This document shows, one piece after another, positions 56,934 to 64,000 of a stretch of DNA of 64,000 bases (the first letter of the stretch is position 1; each line of letters opens with the position of its first letter). The notes under the pieces were generated by a model that ran no database searches, was not told the origin of the DNA, and saw only the letters and a program-made list of their open reading frames with translations. The DNA is taken from positions 2,232,001 through 2,296,000 of the forward strand of contig JAXHLS010000002.1 in the NCBI GenBank assembly GCA_034522055.1, given 5' to 3'. The position numbers and the translations under genes are program-made. Origin of the DNA: Gammaproteobacteria bacterium. Lineage in GTDB: Bacteria > Pseudomonadota > Gammaproteobacteria > JAABTG01.

Positions 56934-58382
56934 TCAGTCCGCCAGCACCCAGGTGTCCTTGCTGCCGCCGCCCTGGGAGGAGTTCACCACCAGGGAGCCC
57001 TTGGTCATGGCGACGCGGGTGAGGCCCCCGGGCACCACGTCGATGTCCTCGCCGTAGATGATGAAGGGGCGCAGATCCAGATGCCGGGATTCGAGCTCGC
57101 CGTCCAGGTAACAGACGTGGCGGGATAGCGGCACCACCGGTTGGGCGATGTAGTTGCGCGGGTCCTCGTTGATGCGGCGGGTGAAGTCACGGCGCTGCTC
57201 CGGGGTGGAGGCGGGGCCCATGAGCATGCCGTAGCCACCCGACTCCGCCACCGCCTTCACCACCATGCCTTCCAGTTGGGACAGCACCAGTTCCCGGTCA
57301 TGGGGATCGGTCATCTGGTAGGTGGGCACATTGGCGAGGATGGGGGTCTCCCCCAGGTAGTAGCGGATGATCTCCGGCACGTAGGCGTACACCGCCTTGT
57401 CGTCGGCGATGCCGGCCCCGGGGGCGTTCACCAGGGCCACGTTGCCGGCGCGCCAGGCGTTCATGATGCCCGCCACCCCCAGCGCCGAGTCGGCGCGGAA
57501 GCACAGGGGGTCCAGGAACTCGTCGTCCACCCGGCGGTACACCACGTCCACGCGCTTGAGGCCGCGCGTGGTCTTGAGGTGGACCACGTTGTTCTTCACC
57601 ACCAGGTCGCGCCCCTCCGCCAGCTCCACGCCCATCTCCTTGGCCAGGAAGGTGTGCTCGAAGTAGGCCGAGTTGTAGATGCCGGGGGTGAGCACCACGA
57701 TCTCCGCCGCGTCGGCGCCCCGCGGCGACAGGTGGCGCAGGGCCTTCAGCAGCAGATCGGGATAATGCTCCACCCGCCGCACCCGGTAGTGGGCGAAGAA
57801 CTCCGGCAGGATGCGACGCTCGACGATGCGGTTCTCGATCATGTAAGACACCCCCGAGGGGGTGCGCAGGTTGTCCTCCAGCACCAGGTAGCGGCCCTCG
57901 ATGTCGCGTATGAGGTCCACGCCGCTGATGTGGGTGTAGATGTCGTGAGGCGGGTCGACGTCCAGCACATGGCGCTGGAAATCCTTGCCCTTGTAGATGA
58001 GTTCCGCCGGGATCACGCCATCCTTGATGATGCGCTGGCCGTGGTAGATATCCTTGAGGAACAGGTTCAGCGCGCGGATGCGCTGGCGCAGGCCGGCCTC
58101 CAGCAGATCCCATTCGCGGGCCGGGATGATGCGGGGCAGCAGGTCGAAGGGCCACACCCGCTCGATGCCCTCTTCGGAATCGTTGTAGACGGTGAAAGTG
58201 ACCCCTTCCGTGTGCAGGGCGAGGTGGGCATCCCGGGCCTTCTCCGCCAGCAGGTTCTGGCCGGCGCGGCGGATGTGCTCCCACAGCGGGCGGTAGTGGT
58301 CCCGCGGCTGGAAGTCGTCCAGATAGAACTCGTGGTAGGGCATGGCCCGGGCAGGTGCGGGTGATTGTAATCCGGCGAACAT
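56934..58382 (-). CDS. Circularly permuted ATP-grasp protein (DUF404/DUF407)
   Basis: A 482-residue protein from ATG 58382, with AAGGAGAGG just upstream. Blocks include LFLKDIYHGQRIIKDGVIPA, GVDLIRDIEGRYLVLEDNLR, VVLTPGIYNSAYFEHTFLAK and KAVAESGGYGMLMGPAST, the latter with the glycine-rich nucleotide loop. ATP-grasp enzymes join a carboxylate to an amine through an acyl phosphate; this class is predicted to make peptide-like amides. It heads the tight run with alpha-E, transglutaminase and the two M14 hydrolases. Confidence 0.9.
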   Translation of the reverse strand: MFAGLQSPAPARAMPYHEFYLDDFQPRDHYRPLWEHIRRAGQNLLAEKARDAHLALHTEGVTFTVYNDSEEGIERVWPFDLLPRIIPAREWDLLEAGLRQRIRALNLFLKDIYHGQRIIKDGVIPAELIYKGKDFQRHVLDVDPPHDIYTHISGVDLIRDIEGRYLVLEDNLRTPSGVSYMIENRIVERRILPEFFAHYRVRRVEHYPDLLLKALRHLSPRGADAAEIVVLTPGIYNSAYFEHTFLAKEMGVELAEGRDLVVKNNVVHLKTTRGLKRVDVVYRRVDDEFLDPLCFRADSALGVAGIMNAWRAGNVALVNAPGAGIADDKAVYAYVPEIIRYYLGETPILANVPTYQMTDPHDRELVLSQLEGMVVKAVAESGGYGMLMGPASTPEQRRDFTRRINEDPRNYIAQPVVPLSRHVCYLDGELESRHLDLRPFIIYGEDIDVVPGGLTRVAMTKGSLVVNSSQGGGSKDTWVLAD

Positions 58383-58622
58383 GGACCTCTCCTTGGGGCA
58401 GCGGGTGCCAAGTGGGATCCTATTTGCATAGCGCGTGCCAGTTCCCGTGCCGGGCGATGACCCGAAATTTCGGTGCCCTGGGCCTGCCGGCGGGAGCGCG
58501 GTGCACCATTCGGATGCGATCCGGCATGAGAGGGGGCGCTCCGACGCGTCACTTTGGTGCGCCCGCTCCCCCGTCACGCGCCGCCGCCCGGCCACGCGGG
58601 CCAGGGGCGGGTCATGGTGCCG

Positions 58623-59348
58623 TTACGGTCCGGTGGCGGTGGCGCTGCGGGCGAGATAGACGGTCTGGGTGAAGGGGCGGTCCTGCAATGGGTTGTGGAA
58701 GGTCACCGGTTCCGCGCGGGCGGTGGCGAAGACCTCTTCCAGACGGGCGGTGAACGACGGGTCGGGGCGGTCGTTGGACCATAGGCCGAAGACGCCGCCG
58801 GGCCGGATGTGGGCGGCGAGGGCGCGCAGGCCCGCGGGACGATAGAAGCCGCTGCTGCGGTCATCGAGGAGCGCCGCGGGCGAGTGGTCGATGTCCACCA
58901 GCACGGCATCGAAGCGGCGCCCGGGCGCGTCCGGGTCGAAGCCGGCGCCGGCGGCCATGGCGAAGAAGTCGCCGTGCACCAGGCGGCAGCGCCTATCGGC
59001 CACCAACTCGGCGCCGAGGGGCAGCAGGCCGTTGCGGTGCCAGTCGATCACCGGCTCCAGCATCTCCACCACCAGCAGGGAGCTTACCGATGCGTGGGCC
59101 AGCACCGCCTGTGCCGTGTAGCCGAGCCCGAGGCCTGCGACCACCACCTCGAGCCGGTCCCCCGCCAGGGTTGCGAGTGCGAGTCGGCCCAGGGCGACCT
59201 CGGACGCGGTGAACAGGCTCGACATGAGGAACTCGTCGCCGAGCTTGATCTCGAACACATCGACGCCGAGAGACAGCTGCCGCCGCCGCAGGCTCAGGGC
59301 GCCGATGGCGGTGGGCCGATAATCCAGTTCCTCGAACAACAGACTCAT
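58623..59348 (-). CDS. Spermidine synthase-like methyltransferase-fold protein
   Basis: A 241-residue protein from ATG 59348 (MSLLFEELDYRPTAIGALSL). The Rossmann core is clear: LEVVVAGLGLGYTAQAVLAH (glycine-rich loop), LLVVEMLEPVIDWH (acidic end of strand 2) and RFDAVLVDIDHSPAALLDD. This matches spermidine-synthase-like proteins that may transfer aminopropyl or methyl groups; the usual polyamine-binding residues are not clearly retained. It is 240 bp upstream of the ATP-grasp gene on the same strand. Upstream bases show no good ribosome binding site. Confidence 0.78.
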   Translation of the reverse strand: MSLLFEELDYRPTAIGALSLRRRQLSLGVDVFEIKLGDEFLMSSLFTASEVALGRLALATLAGDRLEVVVAGLGLGYTAQAVLAHASVSSLLVVEMLEPVIDWHRNGLLPLGAELVADRRCRLVHGDFFAMAAGAGFDPDAPGRRFDAVLVDIDHSPAALLDDRSSGFYRPAGLRALAAHIRPGGVFGLWSNDRPDPSFTARLEEVFATARAEPVTFHNPLQDRPFTQTVYLARSATATGP

Positions 59349-59649
59349 GGGGTATGCCCGTCCCTTCGGGACCTCGTCAGTGCGTGTCCTGCGTGGCGCC
59401 GCGGTGCCGGCCGCCGCCTCGAAAGCGGACCTTGGCCCCCGGCAGCGCTGCCCGGCGCGACGGGCCCAGGCGGCCCATCGGCGATCATCGGTATCCACCG
59501 CTTCGGGTGACCCTCATCTCCGGCGGCCAGGATTGATTTTTCCCGCTTGTTGTCAAGAATACATGAACTCACTGCCGCGACCGGATATTCTGCGATGGTG
59601 CTCGGACAATCGGGCGGCGGCATGACAACTCACGCAAGGAGAACCGGCG

Positions 59650-59865
59650 ATGGATAATCCGCGAAGGACCCAGTCCTTCTGGGCCTGCCTCATGGGCCTG
59701 TGCGGCCGCTACAAGGCCCTTTCCCTGGGCCACCGGGTGATCGTGCTGACGGTCCTCATCTGGGCCGCCCAGGCCATCCCCAAGTGGACCGTCGCCATAC
59801 TCGCAGACGGCGAGACCGCGGCCGCCATCATGGCCGTCTTCGTCCCGCCGCCACCGCTCCTGTGA
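59650..59865 (+). CDS. Small membrane protein of 71 residues
   Basis: ATG 59650 follows AAGGAGA at good spacing and gives MDNPRRTQSFWACLMGLCGR, then one or two hydrophobic segments (LGHRVIVLTVLIWAAQAIPK, AAAIMAVFVPPPPLL). No homologue is recognised. The 230-bp gap to the next gene has no coding signal. It faces away from the spermidine synthase-like gene. Confidence 0.55.
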   Translation: MDNPRRTQSFWACLMGLCGRYKALSLGHRVIVLTVLIWAAQAIPKWTVAILADGETAAAIMAVFVPPPPLL

Positions 59866-60095
59866 GGGGCCCGGGGCTCGCCCGAAAGAAAGCGAGATGA
59901 AGCGCGTACGCAGGCGCACGCGGGAAGGCGCCGCGTGCCCATACGGCACCGCGTCCACCGGTGCCCTGCCAGCCGTCCGGTGCTTGCCGTCCCGAGGGAT
60001 CACGCGTCTGAGAAGGGTGCGGCCTGTTGCACGCCGCGGCCAAGGCGGTTGCACTATAGATGGGCTCCTGAGATCTCGCGATCAAGAATACGCCT

Positions 60096-60824
60096 ATGAC
60101 CAACATGCAGGTCCCCCTCATCGGCGTCACGGCGGCAAACGATCCTGCCGTGCCGGGCCATTACATCCTGCGCTGGGACTACGTGCGCGGAGTGGAGGCG
60201 GCGGGTGGCATCGCCGTGATTCTGGCTCCCACTCGCCCCTCCCGCCTGGCTCCTATCCTCGACCGGCTGGATGCCGTGGTGCTCTCGGGGGGGCTGGATG
60301 TGAGCCCGCAGATGTATGGTGGTGGGGACCACATCACGATCCACGGCTCCAGCCTGGAGCGGGATGAGTTCGAGGCGGAATTGATCTTGAAGGCCCTGGA
60401 ACGGGACCTGCCACTGTTGGGGATCTGCCGGGGCATGCAGATGATGAACGTCGTCAGGGGCGGTGACCTCATTCAGGACATCCCCAGCGCGGTGGAAGGC
60501 GCCGTATCCCACAACCAACCCGGACGTCCCCGCGACGCCATCGTCCACAGCGTCTCCATCCACGAGACCAGCCGGCTGTACGACATCGTCGGGCGCTCGC
60601 GGATCGATGTGAACAGTTTTCACCACCAGGCCATCGGCGCCGTAGGCGAGGGCATGGTGGTGACCTCGCGATCTACAGACGGGGTGGTGGAGGGGGCCGA
60701 GATCCCGGGTTACCGATTCGTAGTGGGTATCCAGTGGCATCCCGAAACCTTGTGGCCCCTGGGTCCTCCCTTCGCGTCCATATTCGACGCCCTGGTGCGG
60801 GAGGCGGGGGTGTCCTCGGGCTGA
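60096..60824 (+). CDS. Gamma-glutamyl amide hydrolase, peptidase C26 / class I GATase fold
   Basis: A 242-residue protein (MTNMQVPLIGVTAANDPAVP). The nucleophile Cys is in LLGICRGMQMMNVVRGG near residue 111, and the His-Glu pair is in GIQWHPE near 213. This is the PuuD-like family that hydrolyses gamma-glutamyl amides such as gamma-Glu-GABA. Given a nearby ATP-grasp ligase and deacylase cluster, it could act on the same class of amide. Transcribed alone on the plus strand. Confidence 0.88.
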   Translation: MTNMQVPLIGVTAANDPAVPGHYILRWDYVRGVEAAGGIAVILAPTRPSRLAPILDRLDAVVLSGGLDVSPQMYGGGDHITIHGSSLERDEFEAELILKALERDLPLLGICRGMQMMNVVRGGDLIQDIPSAVEGAVSHNQPGRPRDAIVHSVSIHETSRLYDIVGRSRIDVNSFHHQAIGAVGEGMVVTSRSTDGVVEGAEIPGYRFVVGIQWHPETLWPLGPPFASIFDALVREAGVSSG

Positions 60825-60837
60825 ACCGGGGGGAGTC

Positions 60838-61392
60838 TCAGCCGCCGCCCTCGCAGAGCTGGTGCATCTGGTGGGCGATGGCGGCATGGCCCGCGCGCGT
60901 GGGGTGGATGTCGCGGCCGTCGAAGTGGTCGGGGGTGAGCCAGGCACTGGTGTCCGCGAATATCACCGAGCGGCCGACGCAGGCCATGCGGATGATGCCG
61001 TTGAGCATGGGCACTGCCACGTTCGCCTGCTCGTTACGGCCGCCGAAGGGATCGGCGTAGAGCATGACCACGGTGAGGGGGTGCTCCAACGCGTCCAGCA
61101 CCGTGCGTAGATTGTTGATACCCCGTACCACGCTGTCGGCGGTCACTCGGCCCTCCAATACCGCGATACGCGCGTCGTTGCCGAGCAGGGACACCACGAC
61201 GGCTTCCGCGGAGGTTCGGCGGGCACGCGTCAATACCCCCCCCTCATCGCCGGCCCACTGGGCGGCCGTACTGCCGCTCAGCCCCTGGCGGTGGCCGGCG
61301 GCGATGCCCATCAGCGCCGGCCAGCCCGCGTCCCGGCCCGTGTCGGCCTCCCGAGCCGCCGCCCACGAGTCACCTATAACCAGGATTTCCAT
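60838..61392 (-). CDS. SGNH/GDSL-type hydrolase
   Basis: A 184-residue protein from ATG 61392 (MEILVIGDSWAAAREADTGR). It has block I GDSW (Ser), the conserved Asn block as LLGNDARIA, and the catalytic Asp/His in DIHPTRAGHAAIAHQMH. These enzymes hydrolyse esters or remove acyl groups. No signal peptide. It converges on the C26 gene (13 bp apart) and follows the acyltransferase gene on the same strand. Confidence 0.85.
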   Translation of the reverse strand: MEILVIGDSWAAAREADTGRDAGWPALMGIAAGHRQGLSGSTAAQWAGDEGGVLTRARRTSAEAVVVSLLGNDARIAVLEGRVTADSVVRGINNLRTVLDALEHPLTVVMLYADPFGGRNEQANVAVPMLNGIIRMACVGRSVIFADTSAWLTPDHFDGRDIHPTRAGHAAIAHQMHQLCEGGG

Positions 61393-61414
61393 CACCCTCA
61401 CCCGGAGAAGTGCG

Positions 61415-61455
61415 GGCGATATGCGCTCCTCTCGCCTGGAACGGTGCCTATCGCC
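61415..61455. repeat. Decayed fragment of the TTAA-bounded element
   Basis: GGCGATATGCGCTCCTCT here matches the left arm of the long hairpin in the elements at 25457 and 39074 with one change, and TATCGCC at 61449-61455 followed by ATGA matches the right arm. The outer TTAA ends and the first hairpin are missing. It lies in the gap between the SGNH and acyltransferase genes. Confidence 0.6.
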
Positions 61456-61462
61456 ATGATCG

Positions 61463-62221
61463 TCAGGCCATGGCCAGGCCGGGGGTCATCCGTACAGGGT
61501 AGGGCGGCCTGCCACCTTGAGAGGGGCGTTTTTGCGTCTTCAGGTCGGATGACAGCGCCGAATAGGGCACGTAGCCAGGGCTGATGTGAAAATGGGGGTC
61601 GATGGTCCGGGTGGTCGAGCATAAGCCTTCCCAGAAGGGCTCCACGTCGATGATGTAAGGTTGCCGTATACCTCGGAAATCGCATGGTTCTCCGAGTGCT
61701 CGCATGGGCAGGTGGAAGCGTTTGAGGATGCGTGCCAAGGCGGGGACTGACATCCACAGGGCATGCTCGAGGCCGTGTTCGGTATTGAGCGTATAGGCGG
61801 CGCGGAACAAACCGAAAATGATCTCCGGAATGCGCTGTTGCCCGGACTCGTCGTCGTAACCCTGCCGCTGGGTCTGCTTCGCTCCATTGCGGACGATCCC
61901 GAGCCTGGATATCTCGCCGCAGCGGTTCCAGGCTATGGCCGTGGAGGCGTGGCTGCAGAGGCTGCAATGGCTCTGGATGGGAAAGGGCTGCGGGTCCGGC
62001 AGGATCAGCCGCATAGCGGCCACCCAGGCACCGGTGGCGCGGGCGCGCACGATGAGGTGGCGGGCCCTGTCGTCGGCGGCATCCCGCTCCTGGCGGTCGG
62101 GGAACTGGTGGTGCGGCTCGAAGCTGCGCTCCTCACAGTAGATGCGGTAGCGCAGGCGATGGTGAATGGCGCGGGCCTCCGCCGTGTCTGCCAGGAACGT
62201 CTCGTATCGGTCATCGAACAT
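61463..62221 (-). CDS. PEP-CTERM/exosortase-associated N-acyltransferase (GNAT fold)
   Basis: A 252-residue protein (MFDDRYETFLADTAEARAIH) with features of the acyl-homoserine-lactone-synthase-like acyltransferases found with exosortase systems: RLRYRIYCEERSFEPHHQFP, AAMRLILPDPQPFPIQSHCS, EISRLGIVRN and the later ALWMSVPALARILKRFHLPM. The usual role is unknown but linked to PEP-CTERM protein sorting or exopolysaccharide export. No exosortase, PEP-CTERM protein or EPS gene is in the window, so it is an isolated member. About 530 bp of gene-free DNA lies upstream. Confidence 0.8.
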   Translation of the reverse strand: MFDDRYETFLADTAEARAIHHRLRYRIYCEERSFEPHHQFPDRQERDAADDRARHLIVRARATGAWVAAMRLILPDPQPFPIQSHCSLCSHASTAIAWNRCGEISRLGIVRNGAKQTQRQGYDDESGQQRIPEIIFGLFRAAYTLNTEHGLEHALWMSVPALARILKRFHLPMRALGEPCDFRGIRQPYIIDVEPFWEGLCSTTRTIDPHFHISPGYVPYSALSSDLKTQKRPSQGGRPPYPVRMTPGLAMA

Positions 62222-62753
62222 TCGTCGTCGGGCTCCCTGACGTCGCTACCCGGTGGCGGTACACACGGCCTGATGAATCTATTTCCCGCAGAAGGCCAGC
62301 GCTCATCGGTGATGCGAGGGCAGCAATGAAAATGGTTTGTGGGAACGGGTCTGAGTCTACGTCGTTAGCGTGCTGCAAACACGGTCAAGGTTGCTACCCA
62401 ATAAACGTGACGTCAATCACGGATTGAAGCTTGACAATGCATTTTACGCCAAAACGAAGAATGTGAGTCTTTGGCAAGCTAGAGGGCCTTGCCGGTGTTT
62501 TGGCCCACCAGGGGAGGGGATAAGGCAAGGGTTTCAGCAACCTGGCAGAGGTTTCGCTCAATTTGCTTGAATCATCAAGAAGGCAATTCCTATATGATGG
62601 GGGCGGCGACGAGGGTATGCCGGATTCCTCAGGGGGTGGCTACCCGGTATGCGAAAACATTTAGTCAGGCGCCGAAGTATGCCGTAACCCGCGCGTTTCG
62701 CGAGGGTCTCGGTCGGTCTCGGTGACACCGTGTGGCGCAGCTTTTTGGATCGC
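62222..62753. other. Gene-free region, AT-richer than its surroundings
   Basis: About 530 bp between two minus-strand genes. It holds a small hairpin GGCAAG/CTTGCC near 62473-62493, the palindrome TGACGTCA near 62407, TTGACA at 62431 without a matching -10, and a strong sigma-54-like site at 62543. Short frames present here have poor coding character. A plus-strand frame of about 43 codons near 62594-62725 is the only one placed downstream of the sigma-54-like site. Confidence 0.5.
62543..62558 (+). promoter_or_regulatory. Sigma-54-like promoter facing a gene-free stretch
   Basis: TGGCAGAGGTTTCGCT matches the sigma-54 consensus TGGCACRNNNNTTGCW at all but two defined positions, and GG and GC are exactly 10 bp apart. 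It points right, toward 62559-62753, where no annotated gene lies on the plus strand. Confidence 0.5.
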
Positions 62754-63107
62754 TCAGGTATCGCGGAACTCGGATACTCGGATGCGGCCGTTGACCATGC
62801 GGGATTCGCGCTCCATGAGCTTTTCCATCTTGTCCCAGAAGGCGGCCTTGAGGTCGAAGTCGGCGGCGATGGCGGTGCCCATCACCAGGATCATCAGGTC
62901 CGCTACCTCCTCGGCCAGCTTGTGGGTGTCCTTGCCCTTGGTGACGCATGACGAGATCTCCCCCAACTCCTCGGCCATGAGGGCCACCCGGTAGGCCAGC
63001 TCCTCGCCGCCGGTGTTGCGGAAGTCGTGCTTGTCATGGAAGGCCTGGACGGCCGCCAGCATGGCATCGTAGGAATCACGGTCGGTCTCGGATGCCTGGT
63101 CGTTCAT
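62754..63107 (-). CDS. MazG-like nucleotide pyrophosphohydrolase
   Basis: A 117-residue all-alpha protein (MNDQASETDRDSYDAMLAAV). Metal-binding acidic residues appear as VALMAEELGEISSC (ExxE) and KLAEEVADLMILVMG (ExxD), the MazG/dUTPase-superfamily arrangement. It would hydrolyse non-canonical or excess NTPs; the substrate is not predictable. It lies 65 bp after glyS on the same strand and may be co-transcribed with it. Confidence 0.85.
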   Translation of the reverse strand: MNDQASETDRDSYDAMLAAVQAFHDKHDFRNTGGEELAYRVALMAEELGEISSCVTKGKDTHKLAEEVADLMILVMGTAIAADFDLKAAFWDKMEKLMERESRMVNGRIRVSEFRDT

Positions 63108-63172
63108 GGCGTTGAACCTCGGGTGGTGTTGCCCTGGGCCCGCGGCAGGCGGGACCCCGGGCCGGCGGCGGC

Positions 63173-64000
63173 TCAGTCTTGGAGCCGCGAGATATCGGCG
63201 GTGGCCAGGAACAGTCCCCCCAGGCGGTTCAGGAGGGCGAGGCGGTTGTTGCGCACCGCCGGGTCGTCGGCCATCACCATCACCTGGTCGAAGAAGGTGT
63301 CCACGGTTGCCCGCAGGGTGGCGAGACGGGCCAGGGCCGTGGCGTAGTCGCCGGCCTCCAGCAGCGGGGCCACGGTGGTGGCGGCCTCCTCGGTGGCGGC
63401 GGCCAGGGCGCGCTCGGCGGGATCCTGGAGCAGGCCCACGTCCACGTGGTCCGGGGGCTTGACGTCAGCCTTGCGCAGGATGTTGTGGATACGTTTGTTG
63501 GCTCCAGCCAGGACCTCCGCCTCGGGCAGGGTGCGGAAACGGGTGACGGCGTCGATGCGGGCATCGAAGTCGGCCACCCGGGCGGGGGCCACGGCGGCCA
63601 CGGCCTCGAATACATCGGCGCCGACGCCGGCCTCCAGGTACAGGCCCTTGAGGCGCTCAAGCATGAAATCGTACACGGCGTCCACGGTGTCGGCCTCGGT
63701 GACGAGGTCTCCCAGGCCGGCCCGCGCCTGCTCCAGCAGGCCCCGCAGCTCCAGGGGCAGGCCCTCCTCGCGCAGCATGCGCAGGGCGCCCAGCGCCGCG
63801 CGGCGCAGGGCGAAGGGGTCGCGGTCGCCGGTGGGGCGCTGGCCGATGCCGAAGATCCCCACCAGGGTGTCCAGGCGCTCGGCCAGGGAGACGGCGCGGC
63901 CGGTGACGGTCCCGGGCAGGCGGTCGCCGGAGAAGCGGGGCATGTAGAACTCGTCCATGGCCGTCGCCAGCTCGGCGGGCTCGCTGTCCCGCAGGGCCTG
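63173..64000 (-). CDS. glyS: Glycine-tRNA ligase beta subunit, C-terminal part (partial)
   Basis: The frame runs off the right edge of the window; upstream of the first visible ATG it continues QALRDSEPAELATAMDEFYM. Motifs FYMPRFSGDRLPGT, AERLDTLVGIFGIGQRPTGD and DPFALRRAALGALRMLREEG, with the C-terminal helical anticodon-binding region (DQVMVMADDPAVRNNRLALL), identify GlyS of the alpha2beta2 glycyl-tRNA synthetase. glyQ should lie just beyond the window. Confidence 0.96.
   Translation of the reverse strand, partial: QALRDSEPAELATAMDEFYMPRFSGDRLPGTVTGRAVSLAERLDTLVGIFGIGQRPTGDRDPFALRRAALGALRMLREEGLPLELRGLLEQARAGLGDLVTEADTVDAVYDFMLERLKGLYLEAGVGADVFEAVAAVAPARVADFDARIDAVTRFRTLPEAEVLAGANKRIHNILRKADVKPPDHVDVGLLQDPAERALAAATEEAATTVAPLLEAGDYATALARLATLRATVDTFFDQVMVMADDPAVRNNRLALLNRLGGLFLATADISRLQD

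Noticed and set aside
62407-62414. TGACGTCA palindrome as an operator
   Set aside because: An 8-bp palindrome alone is expected by chance, and no second site or regulator was seen.
62370-62570. 66-codon plus-strand frame in the gap before the MazG-like gene
   Set aside because: No binding site and no recognisable sequence; it overlaps the sigma-54-like site.

Overview
The window is one high-GC chromosomal stretch of a Gram-negative bacterium, most probably a gammaproteobacterium of the Chromatiales/Ectothiorhodospiraceae kind. The basis is gene content and order: rpoA-rplQ, gatCAB, mreBCD-mrdA-rodA-rlpA-dacC-dat, divergent trxA/rhlB beside rho, lptM-lysA, and glnA-(DUF4124)-ntrB-ntrC. The genus call is inference. 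No tRNA, rRNA, CRISPR array, integrase or transposase was seen.

Layout. 1-3.2 kb: tail of the alpha operon (rpoA, rplQ, terminator), an HDOD-domain protein and an SAM hydrolase-like protein. 3.2-6.6 kb: gatCAB on the minus strand, with heptamer tandem repeats in two of its gaps. 6.8-15.8 kb: the rod-shape/elongasome block (mreB, mreC, mreD, PBP2, rodA, rlpA, D,D-carboxypeptidase, D-amino-acid aminotransferase), broken by a cluster of palindromic repeats before the carboxypeptidase gene. 15.9-20.1 kb: OsmC-like protein, membrane proteins, a Dam-type methylase and a periplasmic coiled-coil protein. 20.2-24.6 kb: first RND efflux pair. 24.9-29.7 kb: SYLF protein, a large repeat island, rho, trxA, rhlB, lptM. 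29.9-34 kb: lysA, another inverted-repeat-bounded element, a PP-loop ATPase paired with a TusA-like sulfur carrier, and a cation diffusion facilitator. 34-39 kb: nitrogen control (glnA, DUF4124 protein, ntrB, ntrC) with a sigma-54 promoter and NtrC-like sites. 39-44.4 kb: small conserved protein, ppx, hemB, ParA-like ATPase, two secreted proteins. 44.4-50.5 kb: second RND pair with an SCP2-domain protein; the pump has an unusual C-terminal tail of about 300 residues. 50.8-52.1 kb: plsC and gmhB. 52.5-62.2 kb: an accessory-looking block with an HNH protein, two aspartoacylase-like hydrolases, transglutaminase-like, alpha-E, circularly permuted ATP-grasp and spermidine-synthase-like proteins, a C26 amidohydrolase, an SGNH hydrolase and a PEP-CTERM-type acyltransferase. 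62.7-64 kb: MazG-like protein and the 3' part of glyS.

How the parts fit. Most of the window is housekeeping: envelope growth, translation, nitrogen assimilation, efflux. The best candidate for an under-described system is the minus-strand run 53128-59348, whose members are the classes of enzyme expected to build, cap and cleave amide or peptide bonds on a small molecule. It lies between gmhB-plsC and glyS, which are usually adjacent in related bacteria. The intergenic DNA is also notable: a TTAA-bounded two-hairpin element of about 128 bp (two copies and a decayed fragment), palindromes whose stems vary by paired changes, and elements bounded by inverted copies of ACTACGAAAGACGCG.
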